From assembly GCA_020026375.1 (NCBI GenBank), contig JAHHQN010000006.1, positions 1-64,000 of the forward strand: a stretch of 64,000 nucleotides of DNA, in the 5' to 3' direction. Source of the stretch: Alistipes sp. (lineage in GTDB: Bacteria; Bacteroidota; Bacteroidia; Bacteroidales; Rikenellaceae). A model generated the notes under the pieces. That model ran no database searches and was not told the origin of the DNA. It worked only from the letters and a program-made list of their open reading frames with translations. The position numbers and the translations under genes are program-made. This document shows, in pieces, positions 8,961 through 17,673 of the stretch (its first letter is position 1; each line of letters starts with the position of its first letter).

Positions 8961-10316
8961 TTATGCCTCCTTAATCATTAAGTTAATACCATCGCGAATA
9001 ATCTGCTGAATATCAATCTTAGAAGGATCGACAAACTCGCACAACGCGAAATCCTCTTCCACTACCTCGTAGATACCCAGATTCTCCATCTTGTCGATAT
9101 CGCCGGCCAGGCAGGCCTTCAACAGGTGCATGGGGTAGATATCCATGGGCAGGTACTGCTCGTAGAGACCCGTCACCACAAACGGACGCTCGCCGCCGTT
9201 CATGTTGGTATCCAGATTGTATTTCTTCTTGGGGCACAGCCACGAGAAGTAGGCTCTCGACACCGAGAACTTGTTGAGACGGGGCATGGCCCAGCCCAGC
9301 AGCTCATACTTGTCGCCTTCGGGAATCAGCGTCAGCTGGTTGTGGTAGAAGCCCAAGAAGCCGTCCATCGCTGTCTTGGTACCTGTCAGCACATTGCCCG
9401 AGATGAAACGGACGCTGTCGCCCTCCTTCTGCTCCTTGACGTTGCCGCCCAACACAGAGTCGAGCTTGGCACCCGAAATGACCTTCATGTACTGAGGGTG
9501 CTTGACCTCGGAGCCGGTTACGGCGATAATCTTCGAGAAGTCGACGTGACCCTCGTTGAACAGGCGGCCGATGATGGCCAGATCCTGAATGTTGACGGTC
9601 CACACAACCTCACCCTTGTTGACGGGATCGATGTGGTGAATCTGGACGCCGACGTTGCCTGCGGGGTGCTTGCCCTTGAAGGTGTGCAGCTCGGCACCGT
9701 TGAGCGATGCCATCTTGCCCTCGGCGTTGGCACGCACCGACAGGTGGACATTGCCCGAGGAGAGCTTGCGCATCACCTCGATACCGGTTTGGAGATTCTT
9801 CTGCTCGGCAGCGAGTACAAAATTGTAGTCGGGAGCCAGCGGAGCCGAATCGAAAGCCGAGATGAAGACCGCCTTGGGGGTCTGCTCGGGATCGGCAATC
9901 ACGCCATAAGGACGCTGAACGATCATCGGCCAGAGTCCGCTCTGGAGCAAAAGCTCGACAACCTCATCACGAGAAGCCGATTTCAAATCGACCTTCTTAA
10001 ACTCCTCGTAGCTTTGTGTTGCAGCGGGTGTCACCGTGACGGAGAGCACCTTACGCTTGGCACCGCGGTTGATGGCAGCAACTGTACCACTCACAGGAGA
10101 GGTAAAAAGCACCTTCGCATTGTTCTTGTTGAAGAACAGGGGTGTTCCGGCCTTCACCTCATCGCCAGCCTTTACCAGCAGCTTGGGAGTCACTCCTTCA
10201 AAATCGAGAGGAGAAACGGCATATTCCGAAGCCATGGGTGCTGTACCCAGTGTCTCCTGCGCCTCTCCCTGGAGATTGATGTCGAGTCCCTTGCGTAGTG
10301 TAATGATTTTCGACAT
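8961..10316 (-). CDS. nqrA: Na+-NQR subunit A
   Basis: Soluble cytoplasmic subunit of the Na+-pumping NADH:quinone reductase, implicated in quinone binding. The 451-residue product has the typical N-terminal biotin/lipoyl-like barrel (residues about 30-100, with ...LLVKAGDEVKAGTPLF... and ...TSPVSGTVAAINRG...) and the SLBB-like middle region. It is the first gene of nqrABCDEF, so the 170-base region upstream should hold the operon promoter; a Rex-like palindrome is found there. Confidence 0.97.
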   Translation of the reverse strand: MSKIITLRKGLDINLQGEAQETLGTAPMASEYAVSPLDFEGVTPKLLVKAGDEVKAGTPLFFNKNNAKVLFTSPVSGTVAAINRGAKRKVLSVTVTPAATQSYEEFKKVDLKSASRDEVVELLLQSGLWPMIVQRPYGVIADPEQTPKAVFISAFDSAPLAPDYNFVLAAEQKNLQTGIEVMRKLSSGNVHLSVRANAEGKMASLNGAELHTFKGKHPAGNVGVQIHHIDPVNKGEVVWTVNIQDLAIIGRLFNEGHVDFSKIIAVTGSEVKHPQYMKVISGAKLDSVLGGNVKEQKEGDSVRFISGNVLTGTKTAMDGFLGFYHNQLTLIPEGDKYELLGWAMPRLNKFSVSRAYFSWLCPKKKYNLDTNMNGGERPFVVTGLYEQYLPMDIYPMHLLKACLAGDIDKMENLGIYEVVEEDFALCEFVDPSKIDIQQIIRDGINLMIKEA

Positions 10317-10370
10317 GGTTAAAAATGTTTGAATGTTTATTTTGGACTTTTTAGTAGTCTGTCAAAAAAC

Positions 10371-10388
10371 CTGTTAGCATACTAACAG
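10371..10388. promoter_or_regulatory. Rex-like palindromic operator upstream of nqrA
   Basis: CTGTTAGCATACTAACAG is a perfect inverted repeat with 7-bp arms and a 4-base centre, 55 bases upstream of the nqrA start codon. The core TGTTA-N6-TAACA has the same half-sites and spacing as binding sites reported for the NADH/NAD+-sensing repressor Rex. Rex control of an NADH dehydrogenase would make sense, but the protein is not in this window. Confidence 0.5.
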
Positions 10389-10471
10389 TTTTATCCGCGT
10401 GCGAAAATACAAATTTTTTTCCGATTTTTTCCATGAGTCACACAATATTTTTTAAAGTTCCTTAAAATTCA

Positions 10472-10479
10472 TACATTTG
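10472..10479 (+). promoter_or_regulatory. Promoter -7 element of the tatD operon
   Basis: TACATTTG fits the Bacteroidetes -7 consensus TAnnTTTG. It ends only five bases before the ATG at 10485, so the transcript would have an extremely short leader or none. Confidence 0.55.
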
Positions 10480-10484
10480 TCACC

Positions 10485-11126
10485 ATGAAACATGATTTTA
10501 TCGACATACACACCCACAGACCCTCCTCCACGGCACAATGTCCCTCATTTGAGGGGATACACCCCTGGACGGTGGAAAGTGCCGAAAGTGAGCGACTTTT
10601 CGAACAGTTGTGCGAACGGCTCGCCCGACAGACCGACGGCCGACACAATAATCCGGGACAAAAACCGTTGGATTTAATCGGCGAGACGGGACTCGACTTC
10701 GCGTGTGACAGCGACCGGCAGCGGCAGACCGAAATGTTTGTCCGTCATCTGGAGCTGGCCGAGAAGACCGGCATGCCCGTGGTGTTGCATACGGTAAAAT
10801 CCTTCGAGCCGACGATGGAACTCCTCAAGGGGAGACGGCTCCGCGCGGTGATTTTCCACGGTTTCACCGGTTCGCTGCAACAGGCCGAAAGGGCTGTCGG
10901 GGCGGGCTGCTACCTCTCGTTCGGACGACGGAGTTTCGCCTCGCCCAAAACCGTGGCGGCAATGCGCGCCATACCCCTCTCGCGGCTCTTTCTCGAAACC
11001 GACGACGACGATACTCCTATTGAGGAGATATACGCGCGCGCGACCGCCCTGCTGGGCTGCGAACCCCGACGGCTCGAGGAGCAAATCAGAACCAATTACG
11101 AAGAAATATTCCCAAGAAATGAATAA
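10485..11126 (+). CDS. TatD-family metal-dependent hydrolase (putative DNase)
   Basis: TIM-barrel metallohydrolase of the TatD group, members of which act as 3'-5' DNA exonucleases. The 213-residue product shows the expected metal ligands in order: HTH near residue 10, GIHPW, the glutamate of GETGLDF, the histidine of VLHT, the histidine of FHGF and the aspartate of LETDD. It is shorter than the usual 250-265 residues but has no missing motif, and resembles the compact Bacteroidetes version. It is first in a four-gene operon and overlaps the next gene by eight bases. Confidence 0.9.
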   Translation: MKHDFIDIHTHRPSSTAQCPSFEGIHPWTVESAESERLFEQLCERLARQTDGRHNNPGQKPLDLIGETGLDFACDSDRQRQTEMFVRHLELAEKTGMPVVLHTVKSFEPTMELLKGRRLRAVIFHGFTGSLQQAERAVGAGCYLSFGRRSFASPKTVAAMRAIPLSRLFLETDDDDTPIEEIYARATALLGCEPRRLEEQIRTNYEEIFPRNE

Positions 11127-11841
11127 CTGGCTGGAACGTACCGAGCTGCTGCTCGGCAAGGAAAAACTGGAGACACTGCGCCGTGCCAATGTGCTGGTGG
11201 TGGGTCTGGGCGGCGTGGGAGCCTATGCCGCAGAGATGATTGCAAGGGCCGGTGTGGGCCGCATGACCATCGCCGATGCCGATGTGGTGTCGGAGTCGAA
11301 CATCAACCGGCAGCTGGTGGCCCTGCACTCCACCATCGGACGGCAGAAGGCCGAAATACTGGCCGACCGTCTGCGCGACATCAATCCCGAAATAGAGTTG
11401 AGAGTGGTGAACCGCTACATCAAGGACGAGGAGACCTACACCCTGCTCGACAGTGAGAAATACGACTATGTGGTCGATGCCATCGACACCCTCTCGCCCA
11501 AGCTGGCCCTCCTGCTCGGGGCTTTGGAGCGTCACATTCCAATCGTCAGCTCGATGGGTGCGGGCGCGAAAACCGACCCCACGCTCATGGAAATCAAGGA
11601 CATCTCGAAGACCCACCACTGTCCGCTGGCGCACATGCTCCGCAAACGACTCCACAAGGTGGGGGTCAAAAAGGGATTCCGCGCCGTATTCTCGCCCGAA
11701 CCGGTGCGCGAAGGGGCGATGATTCTGTGCGAGGAGCAGAACAAGAAGTCGAACACGGGTACCATCTCCTACCTGCCAGCCATGTTCGGCATCGGCTGCG
11801 CCTCGGTAGTCGTGCGCGACCTGTTGGGAGAAATGGATTAA
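11119..11841 (+). CDS. tcdA: TcdA/CsdL-like E1 enzyme (tRNA ct6A dehydratase)
   Basis: ThiF/MoeB/UBA1-fold ATP-dependent enzyme, likely cyclising N6-threonylcarbamoyladenosine at position 37 of tRNA to ct6A. The ATP site GLGGVGAYAAEMIARAG is followed by D-A-D and N-x-N-R-Q (ADADVVSESNINRQL). The start is taken as ATG at 11119 (MNNWLERTELLLG...), which gives 240 residues and an 8-base overlap with the preceding gene; an upstream in-frame extension would only read through that gene. Assignment to TcdA rather than another E1-like enzyme rests on length and the NWLERTELLLG-type N-terminus. Confidence 0.88.
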   Translation: MNNWLERTELLLGKEKLETLRRANVLVVGLGGVGAYAAEMIARAGVGRMTIADADVVSESNINRQLVALHSTIGRQKAEILADRLRDINPEIELRVVNRYIKDEETYTLLDSEKYDYVVDAIDTLSPKLALLLGALERHIPIVSSMGAGAKTDPTLMEIKDISKTHHCPLAHMLRKRLHKVGVKKGFRAVFSPEPVREGAMILCEEQNKKSNTGTISYLPAMFGIGCASVVVRDLLGEMD

Positions 11842-11862
11842 CTACCGAAAAACAACAACGAT

Positions 11863-12798
11863 ATGGAAACAAAACCGAACATTGTATTTCTCGACGAATA
11901 CTCGTTGGGCGATGCCGACCTGCAACGCATAAAGGCATTGGGCAACTACACGGGTTACCGCACCACGTCACCCGACGAGGTGGTGGAGCGTTGCCGTGAG
12001 GCCGAAGTCATCATCACCAACAAAGTGGTCATCGACCGCCGTGCAATGGAGTCGATGCCCCGTCTGCGGCTCATCGCCATCGCCGCAACGGGCATGAACA
12101 ACGTGGATCTGGAGGCCGCCGCGGAGCTGGGCATCACCGTGAAGAATGCCGTCGGCTACTCGACACACGCCGTGACGGAGACCACCATCGGCGCCGCGCT
12201 GGCCCTCTACCGCCAAATCCCCTACTACGACAACTTCACCAAGACCCGATACGCACAGTCGTCGCTCCAGTTCCATTTCGGACGGCCGACCTTCAGCCTC
12301 CACGGAACCAAGTGGGGCATCATCGGTCTGGGCAACATCGGCCGCGAGGTGGCCAAGGTGGCCACGGCACTGGGTTGCGAGGTGCGTTACACCTCCACAT
12401 CGGGTACGAAGCGCGAGGAAGCCTACGAGGCGATGAGTCTGTGCGAGCTGCTCACATGGGCGGATGTGATTTCCATTCACTGTCCCCTCAATGCCCACAC
12501 CCTCAACCTGATTGACGCCCCCGAGCTGGAAATCATGAAGCCCACGGCCATTCTCATCAACGTGGCACGCGGCGGCATCGTCAACGAAGCCCATCTGGCC
12601 GAGGCCCTCAACCGCGGAGCCATCGCCGGTGCGGCACTCGATGTCTTCACCCAGGAGCCGCTCCATGAGGACAATCCCCTCCTGCATGTCAACAATCCCG
12701 AGAAGCTGCTGCTCTCGCCCCACAATGCGTGGTCGCCGCGCGAATCGGTGGAACGGCTCATCGGCTGCATCGTGCAGAACATCGAAAACTTCGCATAG
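11863..12798 (+). CDS. D-2-hydroxyacid dehydrogenase (glycerate dehydrogenase-like)
   Basis: NAD(P)-dependent reduction of a 2-keto acid to a D-2-hydroxy acid, with hydroxypyruvate/glycerate the most likely pair. The 311-residue product has the Rossmann motif GLGNIGREVA (about residues 152-161) and the catalytic residues in order: Arg in NVARGG, Glu in TQEPL and His in SPHNAW. The N-terminal substrate domain includes the ATGMNNVDLEAA segment typical of the glycerate dehydrogenase branch. It starts 21 bases after tcdA and ends two bases before the next gene, so it belongs to the same operon. Exact substrate is not shown by sequence. Confidence 0.9.
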   Translation: METKPNIVFLDEYSLGDADLQRIKALGNYTGYRTTSPDEVVERCREAEVIITNKVVIDRRAMESMPRLRLIAIAATGMNNVDLEAAAELGITVKNAVGYSTHAVTETTIGAALALYRQIPYYDNFTKTRYAQSSLQFHFGRPTFSLHGTKWGIIGLGNIGREVAKVATALGCEVRYTSTSGTKREEAYEAMSLCELLTWADVISIHCPLNAHTLNLIDAPELEIMKPTAILINVARGGIVNEAHLAEALNRGAIAGAALDVFTQEPLHEDNPLLHVNNPEKLLLSPHNAWSPRESVERLIGCIVQNIENFA

Positions 12799-12800
12799 CC

Positions 12801-13301
12801 ATGAGCGACACCTCACGCAGAGACAAGGTCTTCGCCTACCTCGATGCCCACGGTATCCGCTACTCGTGGTACGAACACCCCGAAGCCCCGACCATCGACA
12901 TCGCCCGTCAGTATTGGAAGGACGACGGTTCGAAGCACTGCAAGAACCTCTTCTTCCGCAACCACAAGGGCAACCGTCACTATCTGGTCTGCTTCGACAG
13001 CGAGCAGTCGCTGGCCATTCACGACCTGGAGCATCGTCTGCATCAGGGCAAGCTGTCGTTCGCCTCGGAGCAGCGCATGGACAAGTGGCTGGGACTCAAA
13101 CCCGGTTCGGTGTCGCCCTTCGGACTGATCAACGACCCCGAGCGGCACGTCCATCTGTTTCTGGACAAGCAGCTGGAGGAACTCCCCTCCTACTCGTTCC
13201 ACCCCAACGACAACCGCTACACGGTGGTCATCGACCGCGAGGAATTTCTGAAATACCTGGCCGAAGTGGGCAACACCTACGAGTTTATCGAATTGTACTA
13301 A
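12801..13301 (+). CDS. YbaK/ProX-family aminoacyl-tRNA deacylase (ProXp-ala-like)
   Basis: Trans-editing hydrolase that removes wrongly attached amino acids from tRNA; the closest type by sequence is ProXp-ala, which clears Ala-tRNA(Pro). The 166-residue product starts at ATG 12801 (MSDTSRRDKVFAYLD). Family marks are the early WYEHPEAPTID segment, a C-K-N-L-F-F-R-N strand, D-L-E-H-R-L, and the G-S-V-S-P-F-G-L-I-N-D loop. It ends the tatD operon and faces alaS-gpmI across a shared terminator, which is suggestive because it would act on alanyl-tRNA. Bacillus-type PrdX is an alternative name. Confidence 0.88.
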   Translation: MSDTSRRDKVFAYLDAHGIRYSWYEHPEAPTIDIARQYWKDDGSKHCKNLFFRNHKGNRHYLVCFDSEQSLAIHDLEHRLHQGKLSFASEQRMDKWLGLKPGSVSPFGLINDPERHVHLFLDKQLEELPSYSFHPNDNRYTVVIDREEFLKYLAEVGNTYEFIELY

Positions 13302-13345
13302 AATCCACAGCGTCCGCATCGCACACCGCGACCGACGGAAACACA

Positions 13346-13380
13346 AAACGCCCCTGCATCAGTCTGATGCAGGGGCGTTT
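13346..13380. terminator. Bidirectional terminator between convergent operons
   Basis: A perfect 16-bp stem (13346-13361 with 13365-13380) has a 3-base loop and a core of CGCCCCTGCATCA. A-rich and T-rich flanks allow termination from both sides. It separates the tatD operon from gpmI. Confidence 0.92.
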
Positions 13381-13402
13381 CTTATCTCGGAAACCGAATT
13401 TC

Positions 13403-14929
13403 CTACTTGAACTCGACGAGCGACTCGCCGGTCATCTCCTCGGGCTGCTCCAGCCCCATGAGCGACAACACGGTAGGCGCAACATCGGCCAGAATACCAT
13501 TCTTGACACTCTTCACACGGTCGGAAACCACCACGATGGGCACGGGATTCAGCGAGTGAGCGGTGTTGGGAGTACCGTCGGCGTTGATGGCGTTGTCGCA
13601 GTTACCGTGGTCGGCAATCTGAACCACCTCGTAGCCGTTGCGCTTGGCAGCCTCAACCACCTTCTCCACGCAACCGTCAACGGCGTTCACCGCCTTGACG
13701 ATAGCCTCATAGATACCGGTGTGGCCCACCATATCGCCGTTGGCGAAGTTCAGGCAGATGAAGTCGAACTTCTGCGAGTCGAGTGCCTCGACCAGCTTGT
13801 CGGCCACCTCGGGAGCCGACATCTCGGGCTGAAGGTCGTAGGTAGCCACCTTGGGTGACGACACGAGGATACGCTCCTCGCCCTCGAACTTCTCTTCGCG
13901 GCCGCCATTGAGGAAGAAGGTCACGTGAGCATACTTCTCGGTCTCGGCGATACGCAGCTGGCTCAGACCCTTCTTCGATACCCACTCACCGATGGTGTCG
14001 GGCACGTTCTCCTTGTCGAAGAGGATATGCAGACCGGTGAACTTCGCATCGTAGGGAGTCATGCAGCAGTAGTGCAGCGGCATGGTGTGCATACCCTGCT
14101 CGGGCATATCCTCCTGAGTGAGGACGATGGTCAGCTCCTTGGCGCGGTCGTTGCGGTAGTTGAAGAAAATCACCACATCGTTGGGACGAATCAGACCCAC
14201 GGGGTTACCCTGCTCGTCGACACGTACAACGGGCAGAATGAACTCATCGGTAACGTCCTTGTCGTAGGAGTTCTGAACGGCCTCGACCATGTTGGTCGAC
14301 TTCTCGCCCACACCCTCGACCAGTGCGTCGTAGGCCACCTTCACACGCTCCCAGCGCTTGTCGCGGTCCATGGCGTAGTAACGGCCCACAACCGTGGCAA
14401 TCTTGCCGGTCGAAGCGGCCATGTGCTGCTCCAGTGCCTCGATGAAGCCCTTACCGCTCTTGGGGTCGGTGTCACGACCGTCCATGAAGCAGTGGACAAA
14501 AGTATTCTCAATCTTGTACTCGGCAGCGATGTCGCACAACTTGAAGAGGTGGTCCAGCGACGAGTGAACACCACCGTCGGAGGTCAGACCCATGAAGTGT
14601 ACGCTGACACCGTTCTGCTTGGCATACTCGAAAGCCTTGACAATCTCCTCGTTCTTGAGAATCGAGTTGTCGCGGCAGGCACGATTGATTTTCACCAGGT
14701 CCTGGTAAACCACACGGCCGGCACCGATATTGAGGTGACCTACCTCCGAGTTACCCATCTGTCCGTCGGGCAGACCTACGTTCTCGCCGTCGGTACGCAG
14801 CTCCGCGTGGGGATACTGCTCCGTCATCTTGGAAATGTACTGGGGATGTACCGAGTAAATCACATCCGCCTTGTCGTGATGACCGTTACCCCAGCCATCG
14901 AGAATCATCAGTAATACTTTGTTGCTCAT
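13403..14929 (-). CDS. gpmI: 2,3-bisphosphoglycerate-independent phosphoglycerate mutase
   Basis: Glycolysis/gluconeogenesis: interconverts 3- and 2-phosphoglycerate using two Mn2+ and a phosphoserine intermediate. The 508-residue product has the full family length. Metal-binding D11 lies in ILDGWG; the nucleophilic serine is Ser61 in GQMGNSEVGHLNIGAGR. The second metal site region shows QIADHGNCDNAI and NTAHSLNPVPIV. The start follows alaS by 29 bases on the same strand, so the two are probably cotranscribed. Confidence 0.98.
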   Translation of the reverse strand: MSNKVLLMILDGWGNGHHDKADVIYSVHPQYISKMTEQYPHAELRTDGENVGLPDGQMGNSEVGHLNIGAGRVVYQDLVKINRACRDNSILKNEEIVKAFEYAKQNGVSVHFMGLTSDGGVHSSLDHLFKLCDIAAEYKIENTFVHCFMDGRDTDPKSGKGFIEALEQHMAASTGKIATVVGRYYAMDRDKRWERVKVAYDALVEGVGEKSTNMVEAVQNSYDKDVTDEFILPVVRVDEQGNPVGLIRPNDVVIFFNYRNDRAKELTIVLTQEDMPEQGMHTMPLHYCCMTPYDAKFTGLHILFDKENVPDTIGEWVSKKGLSQLRIAETEKYAHVTFFLNGGREEKFEGEERILVSSPKVATYDLQPEMSAPEVADKLVEALDSQKFDFICLNFANGDMVGHTGIYEAIVKAVNAVDGCVEKVVEAAKRNGYEVVQIADHGNCDNAINADGTPNTAHSLNPVPIVVVSDRVKSVKNGILADVAPTVLSLMGLEQPEEMTGESLVEFK

Positions 14930-14958
14930 ATCTCTTGAATATTATAGTTATCCGTAAA

Positions 14959-17580
14959 TTAGTTGAGTTCGGCCTTGATCAGCTCCACAGCCTTGTCCAC
15001 GGCAGCCTGCACACCCTCGGGGTTCTTGCCGCCCGCAGTGGCGAAGAAAGGCTGGCCGCCACCGCCGCCGTTGATCAGCTTGGCAGCCTCACGGACAATC
15101 TTGCCGGCGTTGACGCCCTGCTTCACGATTTCGTCGCCCAGCATGATGGTCAGCGAGGGCTTACCCTCCGACACCGTACCTACGACCATCACCATCTTGG
15201 TCGAACGCGACTTGAGGTTGTAGGCCAAATCCTTGATATAGTCGGGACGACGGTCGGTGGTGAGTGCCACCCACTGTACGCCGTTCTGCTCGGGGGCCGA
15301 CTTGGCAATCTTCCCGGCCCACTCCGAAATCTGCTCCTTGCGCATCTGCTCGACCTCCTTCGAGAGCGACTCGTTGCTCTCGATGACCTTCTTCACAGCC
15401 TGCACAATCTGGGTGTTATTGAGGTATTCGCCCACATTGTGGAGGGTATCCTCCGCAGCGTAGACTACATTCTCGGCCTGCTCGCCGGTCACCGCCTCGA
15501 TACGGCGCACACCGGCCGAAATGGCACTCTCCGACAGAATCTTGAACATACCGATGTTACCCGTGGCGCTGGTGTGGGTACCGGCGCAAAGCTCCACCGA
15601 CGAACCGAAGCGCACCATGCGCACCTTGTCGCCGTACTTCTCGCCGAAGAGCATCATGGCACCTGCCGCCTTGGCCTCCTCCTGGGTGGCGTTGCGGTTC
15701 TCCTCGAGGGGGTAGTTGGCACGAATGGCACGGTTGACCAGACGCTCCACCTCGCGAATCTCCTCGCGGCTCATCTTCTGGAAGTGTGAGAAGTCGAAAC
15801 GCAGGGTCTCGGGGGTCACCATCGAACCCTTCTGCTCGACATGGGTACCCAGCACCTTGCGCAGTGCCTCGTGGAGGAGGTGGGTGGCCGAGTGGTTGTT
15901 GGCCGCCGACTGACGCTTCTCGGAATCGACATGAGCGGTGAACTCCGCCTCGGGATTCTCGGGCAGCTGCTTCACCACGTGGATAATCAGACCGTTCTCC
16001 TTCTCGGTGGCCACGATGTCGACACGCTCGTTGGCGCTCGCAATGTAGCCCGTATCGCCAATCTGACCACCACCGTTACCATAGAACGGAGTCTTGTCGA
16101 AGACCAGCTGGTAGGAGGTCTTGCCCTTGGTGGTGACACGGCGGTAGCGTGCAATCTTCACCTGCTCGGTGAGGGTGTCGTAACCCACGAACTCGCTCTC
16201 GCGAATGTGGAACAGTTCCACCCAGTCGTCGGTATCGACGGCCGCAGCGTTGCGCGAACGCTCCTTCTGTGCCTGCAGCTCCTTCTCGAAAGCCGGAAGG
16301 TCGACACCGATACCCTGCTCGTGGGCAATCAGGTCGGTCAGGTCGATGGGGAATCCGAATGTATCATAGAGTACGAAAGCGTCGCTTCCCGAAATCAGCT
16401 CCTTGCCCTCCTTCTTGGTCTTGGCAATGACACCGTCCAGGAGGTTGATGCCCGTAGCCAGCGTGCGCAGGAACGATGCCTCCTCCTCCTCGATGACCTT
16501 CTCGATGAGGGTCTGCTGAGCCTTCAGTTCGGGGAACTGACCGCCCATCTGCTCCACCAGACCGGCCACGAGCTTGCAGAGTGTAGGCTCGTTGAAACCG
16601 AGGTAGGTGTAGCCGTAACGCACGGCACGGCGCAGGATTCGGCGAATGACATAACCGGCCTTGACATTGGAAGGTAGCTGGCCGTCGGCAATCGAGAACG
16701 AAATGGCACGCAAGTGGTCGGCGATGACACGCATGGCCACGTCACACTTCTCGTCCTCACCGTACTTCTTGCCCGAGAGGGCCGAGATGCGGCCGATGGT
16801 GGGCTGGAACACGTCGGTGTCGTAGTTCGACTTCTTGCCCTGAAGAATCATGCACAGACGCTCGAAGCCCATACCTGTGTCGACGTTGCGTGCGGGCAGT
16901 TCCTCCAGCGAACCGTTGGCCTTGCGGTTGAACTGCATGAAGACCAGGTTCCAGATTTCGATAACCTGGGGGTGACCCATGTTGACCATCTCGCGACCCG
17001 ACTTGAGGGCGATTTCGCTCTCGTCACGCAGGTCGAAGTGAATCTCCGAGCACGGACCGCAGGGACCCGTCTCGCCCATCTCCCAGAAGTTGTCGTGCTT
17101 GTTGCCGCGAATGATGTGATCCTCGGGCAGGAAGCGTTTCCAGTAGTCGTAAGCCTCCTGATCGAAGGGGACACCGTCCTCCTCCGAGCCCTCGAACACG
17201 GTAGCGTACATGCGCTCGGCGGGGAGATGATAGACGTCGTGGAGCAGTTCCCACGCCCACTCGATGGCCTCTTTCTTGAAATAATCGCCATAGGACCAGT
17301 TGCCCAGCATCTCGAACATGGTGTGGTGGTAGGTATCGTGTCCTACCTCCTCCAGGTCGTTGTGCTTGCCCGACACACGCAGACACTTCTGGGTGTCGGC
17401 CGCACGGGGATATTTGCGGGGCGCGTTGCCCAGGAAGATATCCTTAAACTGGTTCATGCCCGCATTGGTGAACATCAATGTGGGGTCGCCCTTCACGACC
17501 ATAGGTGCCGAAGGAACGATGGCGTGGCCCTTGCTTTCGAAAAAATCGAGAAAAGCCTGACGAATTTTTGCTGATTCCAT
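14959..17580 (-). CDS. alaS: Alanyl-tRNA synthetase
   Basis: Charges tRNA(Ala) with alanine and edits Ser- and Gly-tRNA(Ala). The 873-residue product has the class II catalytic core at the N-terminus (FFESKGHAIVPSAPMV, MFTNAGMNQFKDIFLG), the tRNA recognition region, and an editing domain with zinc-binding HSATHLLH and CAGTH. The C-Ala region ends in GGGGGQPFFATAGGKNP. The reading frame is complete and the start at 17580 gives the canonical MESAKIRQAFLDFFESKGH. Confidence 0.99.
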   Translation of the reverse strand: MESAKIRQAFLDFFESKGHAIVPSAPMVVKGDPTLMFTNAGMNQFKDIFLGNAPRKYPRAADTQKCLRVSGKHNDLEEVGHDTYHHTMFEMLGNWSYGDYFKKEAIEWAWELLHDVYHLPAERMYATVFEGSEEDGVPFDQEAYDYWKRFLPEDHIIRGNKHDNFWEMGETGPCGPCSEIHFDLRDESEIALKSGREMVNMGHPQVIEIWNLVFMQFNRKANGSLEELPARNVDTGMGFERLCMILQGKKSNYDTDVFQPTIGRISALSGKKYGEDEKCDVAMRVIADHLRAISFSIADGQLPSNVKAGYVIRRILRRAVRYGYTYLGFNEPTLCKLVAGLVEQMGGQFPELKAQQTLIEKVIEEEEASFLRTLATGINLLDGVIAKTKKEGKELISGSDAFVLYDTFGFPIDLTDLIAHEQGIGVDLPAFEKELQAQKERSRNAAAVDTDDWVELFHIRESEFVGYDTLTEQVKIARYRRVTTKGKTSYQLVFDKTPFYGNGGGQIGDTGYIASANERVDIVATEKENGLIIHVVKQLPENPEAEFTAHVDSEKRQSAANNHSATHLLHEALRKVLGTHVEQKGSMVTPETLRFDFSHFQKMSREEIREVERLVNRAIRANYPLEENRNATQEEAKAAGAMMLFGEKYGDKVRMVRFGSSVELCAGTHTSATGNIGMFKILSESAISAGVRRIEAVTGEQAENVVYAAEDTLHNVGEYLNNTQIVQAVKKVIESNESLSKEVEQMRKEQISEWAGKIAKSAPEQNGVQWVALTTDRRPDYIKDLAYNLKSRSTKMVMVVGTVSEGKPSLTIMLGDEIVKQGVNAGKIVREAAKLINGGGGGQPFFATAGGKNPEGVQAAVDKAVELIKAELN

Positions 17581-17617
17581 ATAATTTATTCCTAATTCTA
17601 CGTTTCAATACAAGTTG

Positions 17618-17625
17618 CAAAATTA
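17618..17625 (-). promoter_or_regulatory. Promoter -7 element of alaS-gpmI
   Basis: On the minus strand this reads TAATTTTG, a full match to TAnnTTTG, 38 bases upstream of the alaS start codon. Confidence 0.6.
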
Positions 17626-17637
17626 CACAATTAAACT

Positions 17638-17645
17638 TAAATTTG
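17638..17645 (+). promoter_or_regulatory. Promoter -7 element of the M23-HAD operon
   Basis: TAAATTTG matches TAnnTTTG and lies 29 bases upstream of the ATG at 17674. Together with the alaS element it makes a compact divergent promoter region. Confidence 0.6.
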
Positions 17646-17673
17646 CACGTTATAAACAGGAGTTTTTTCACCA

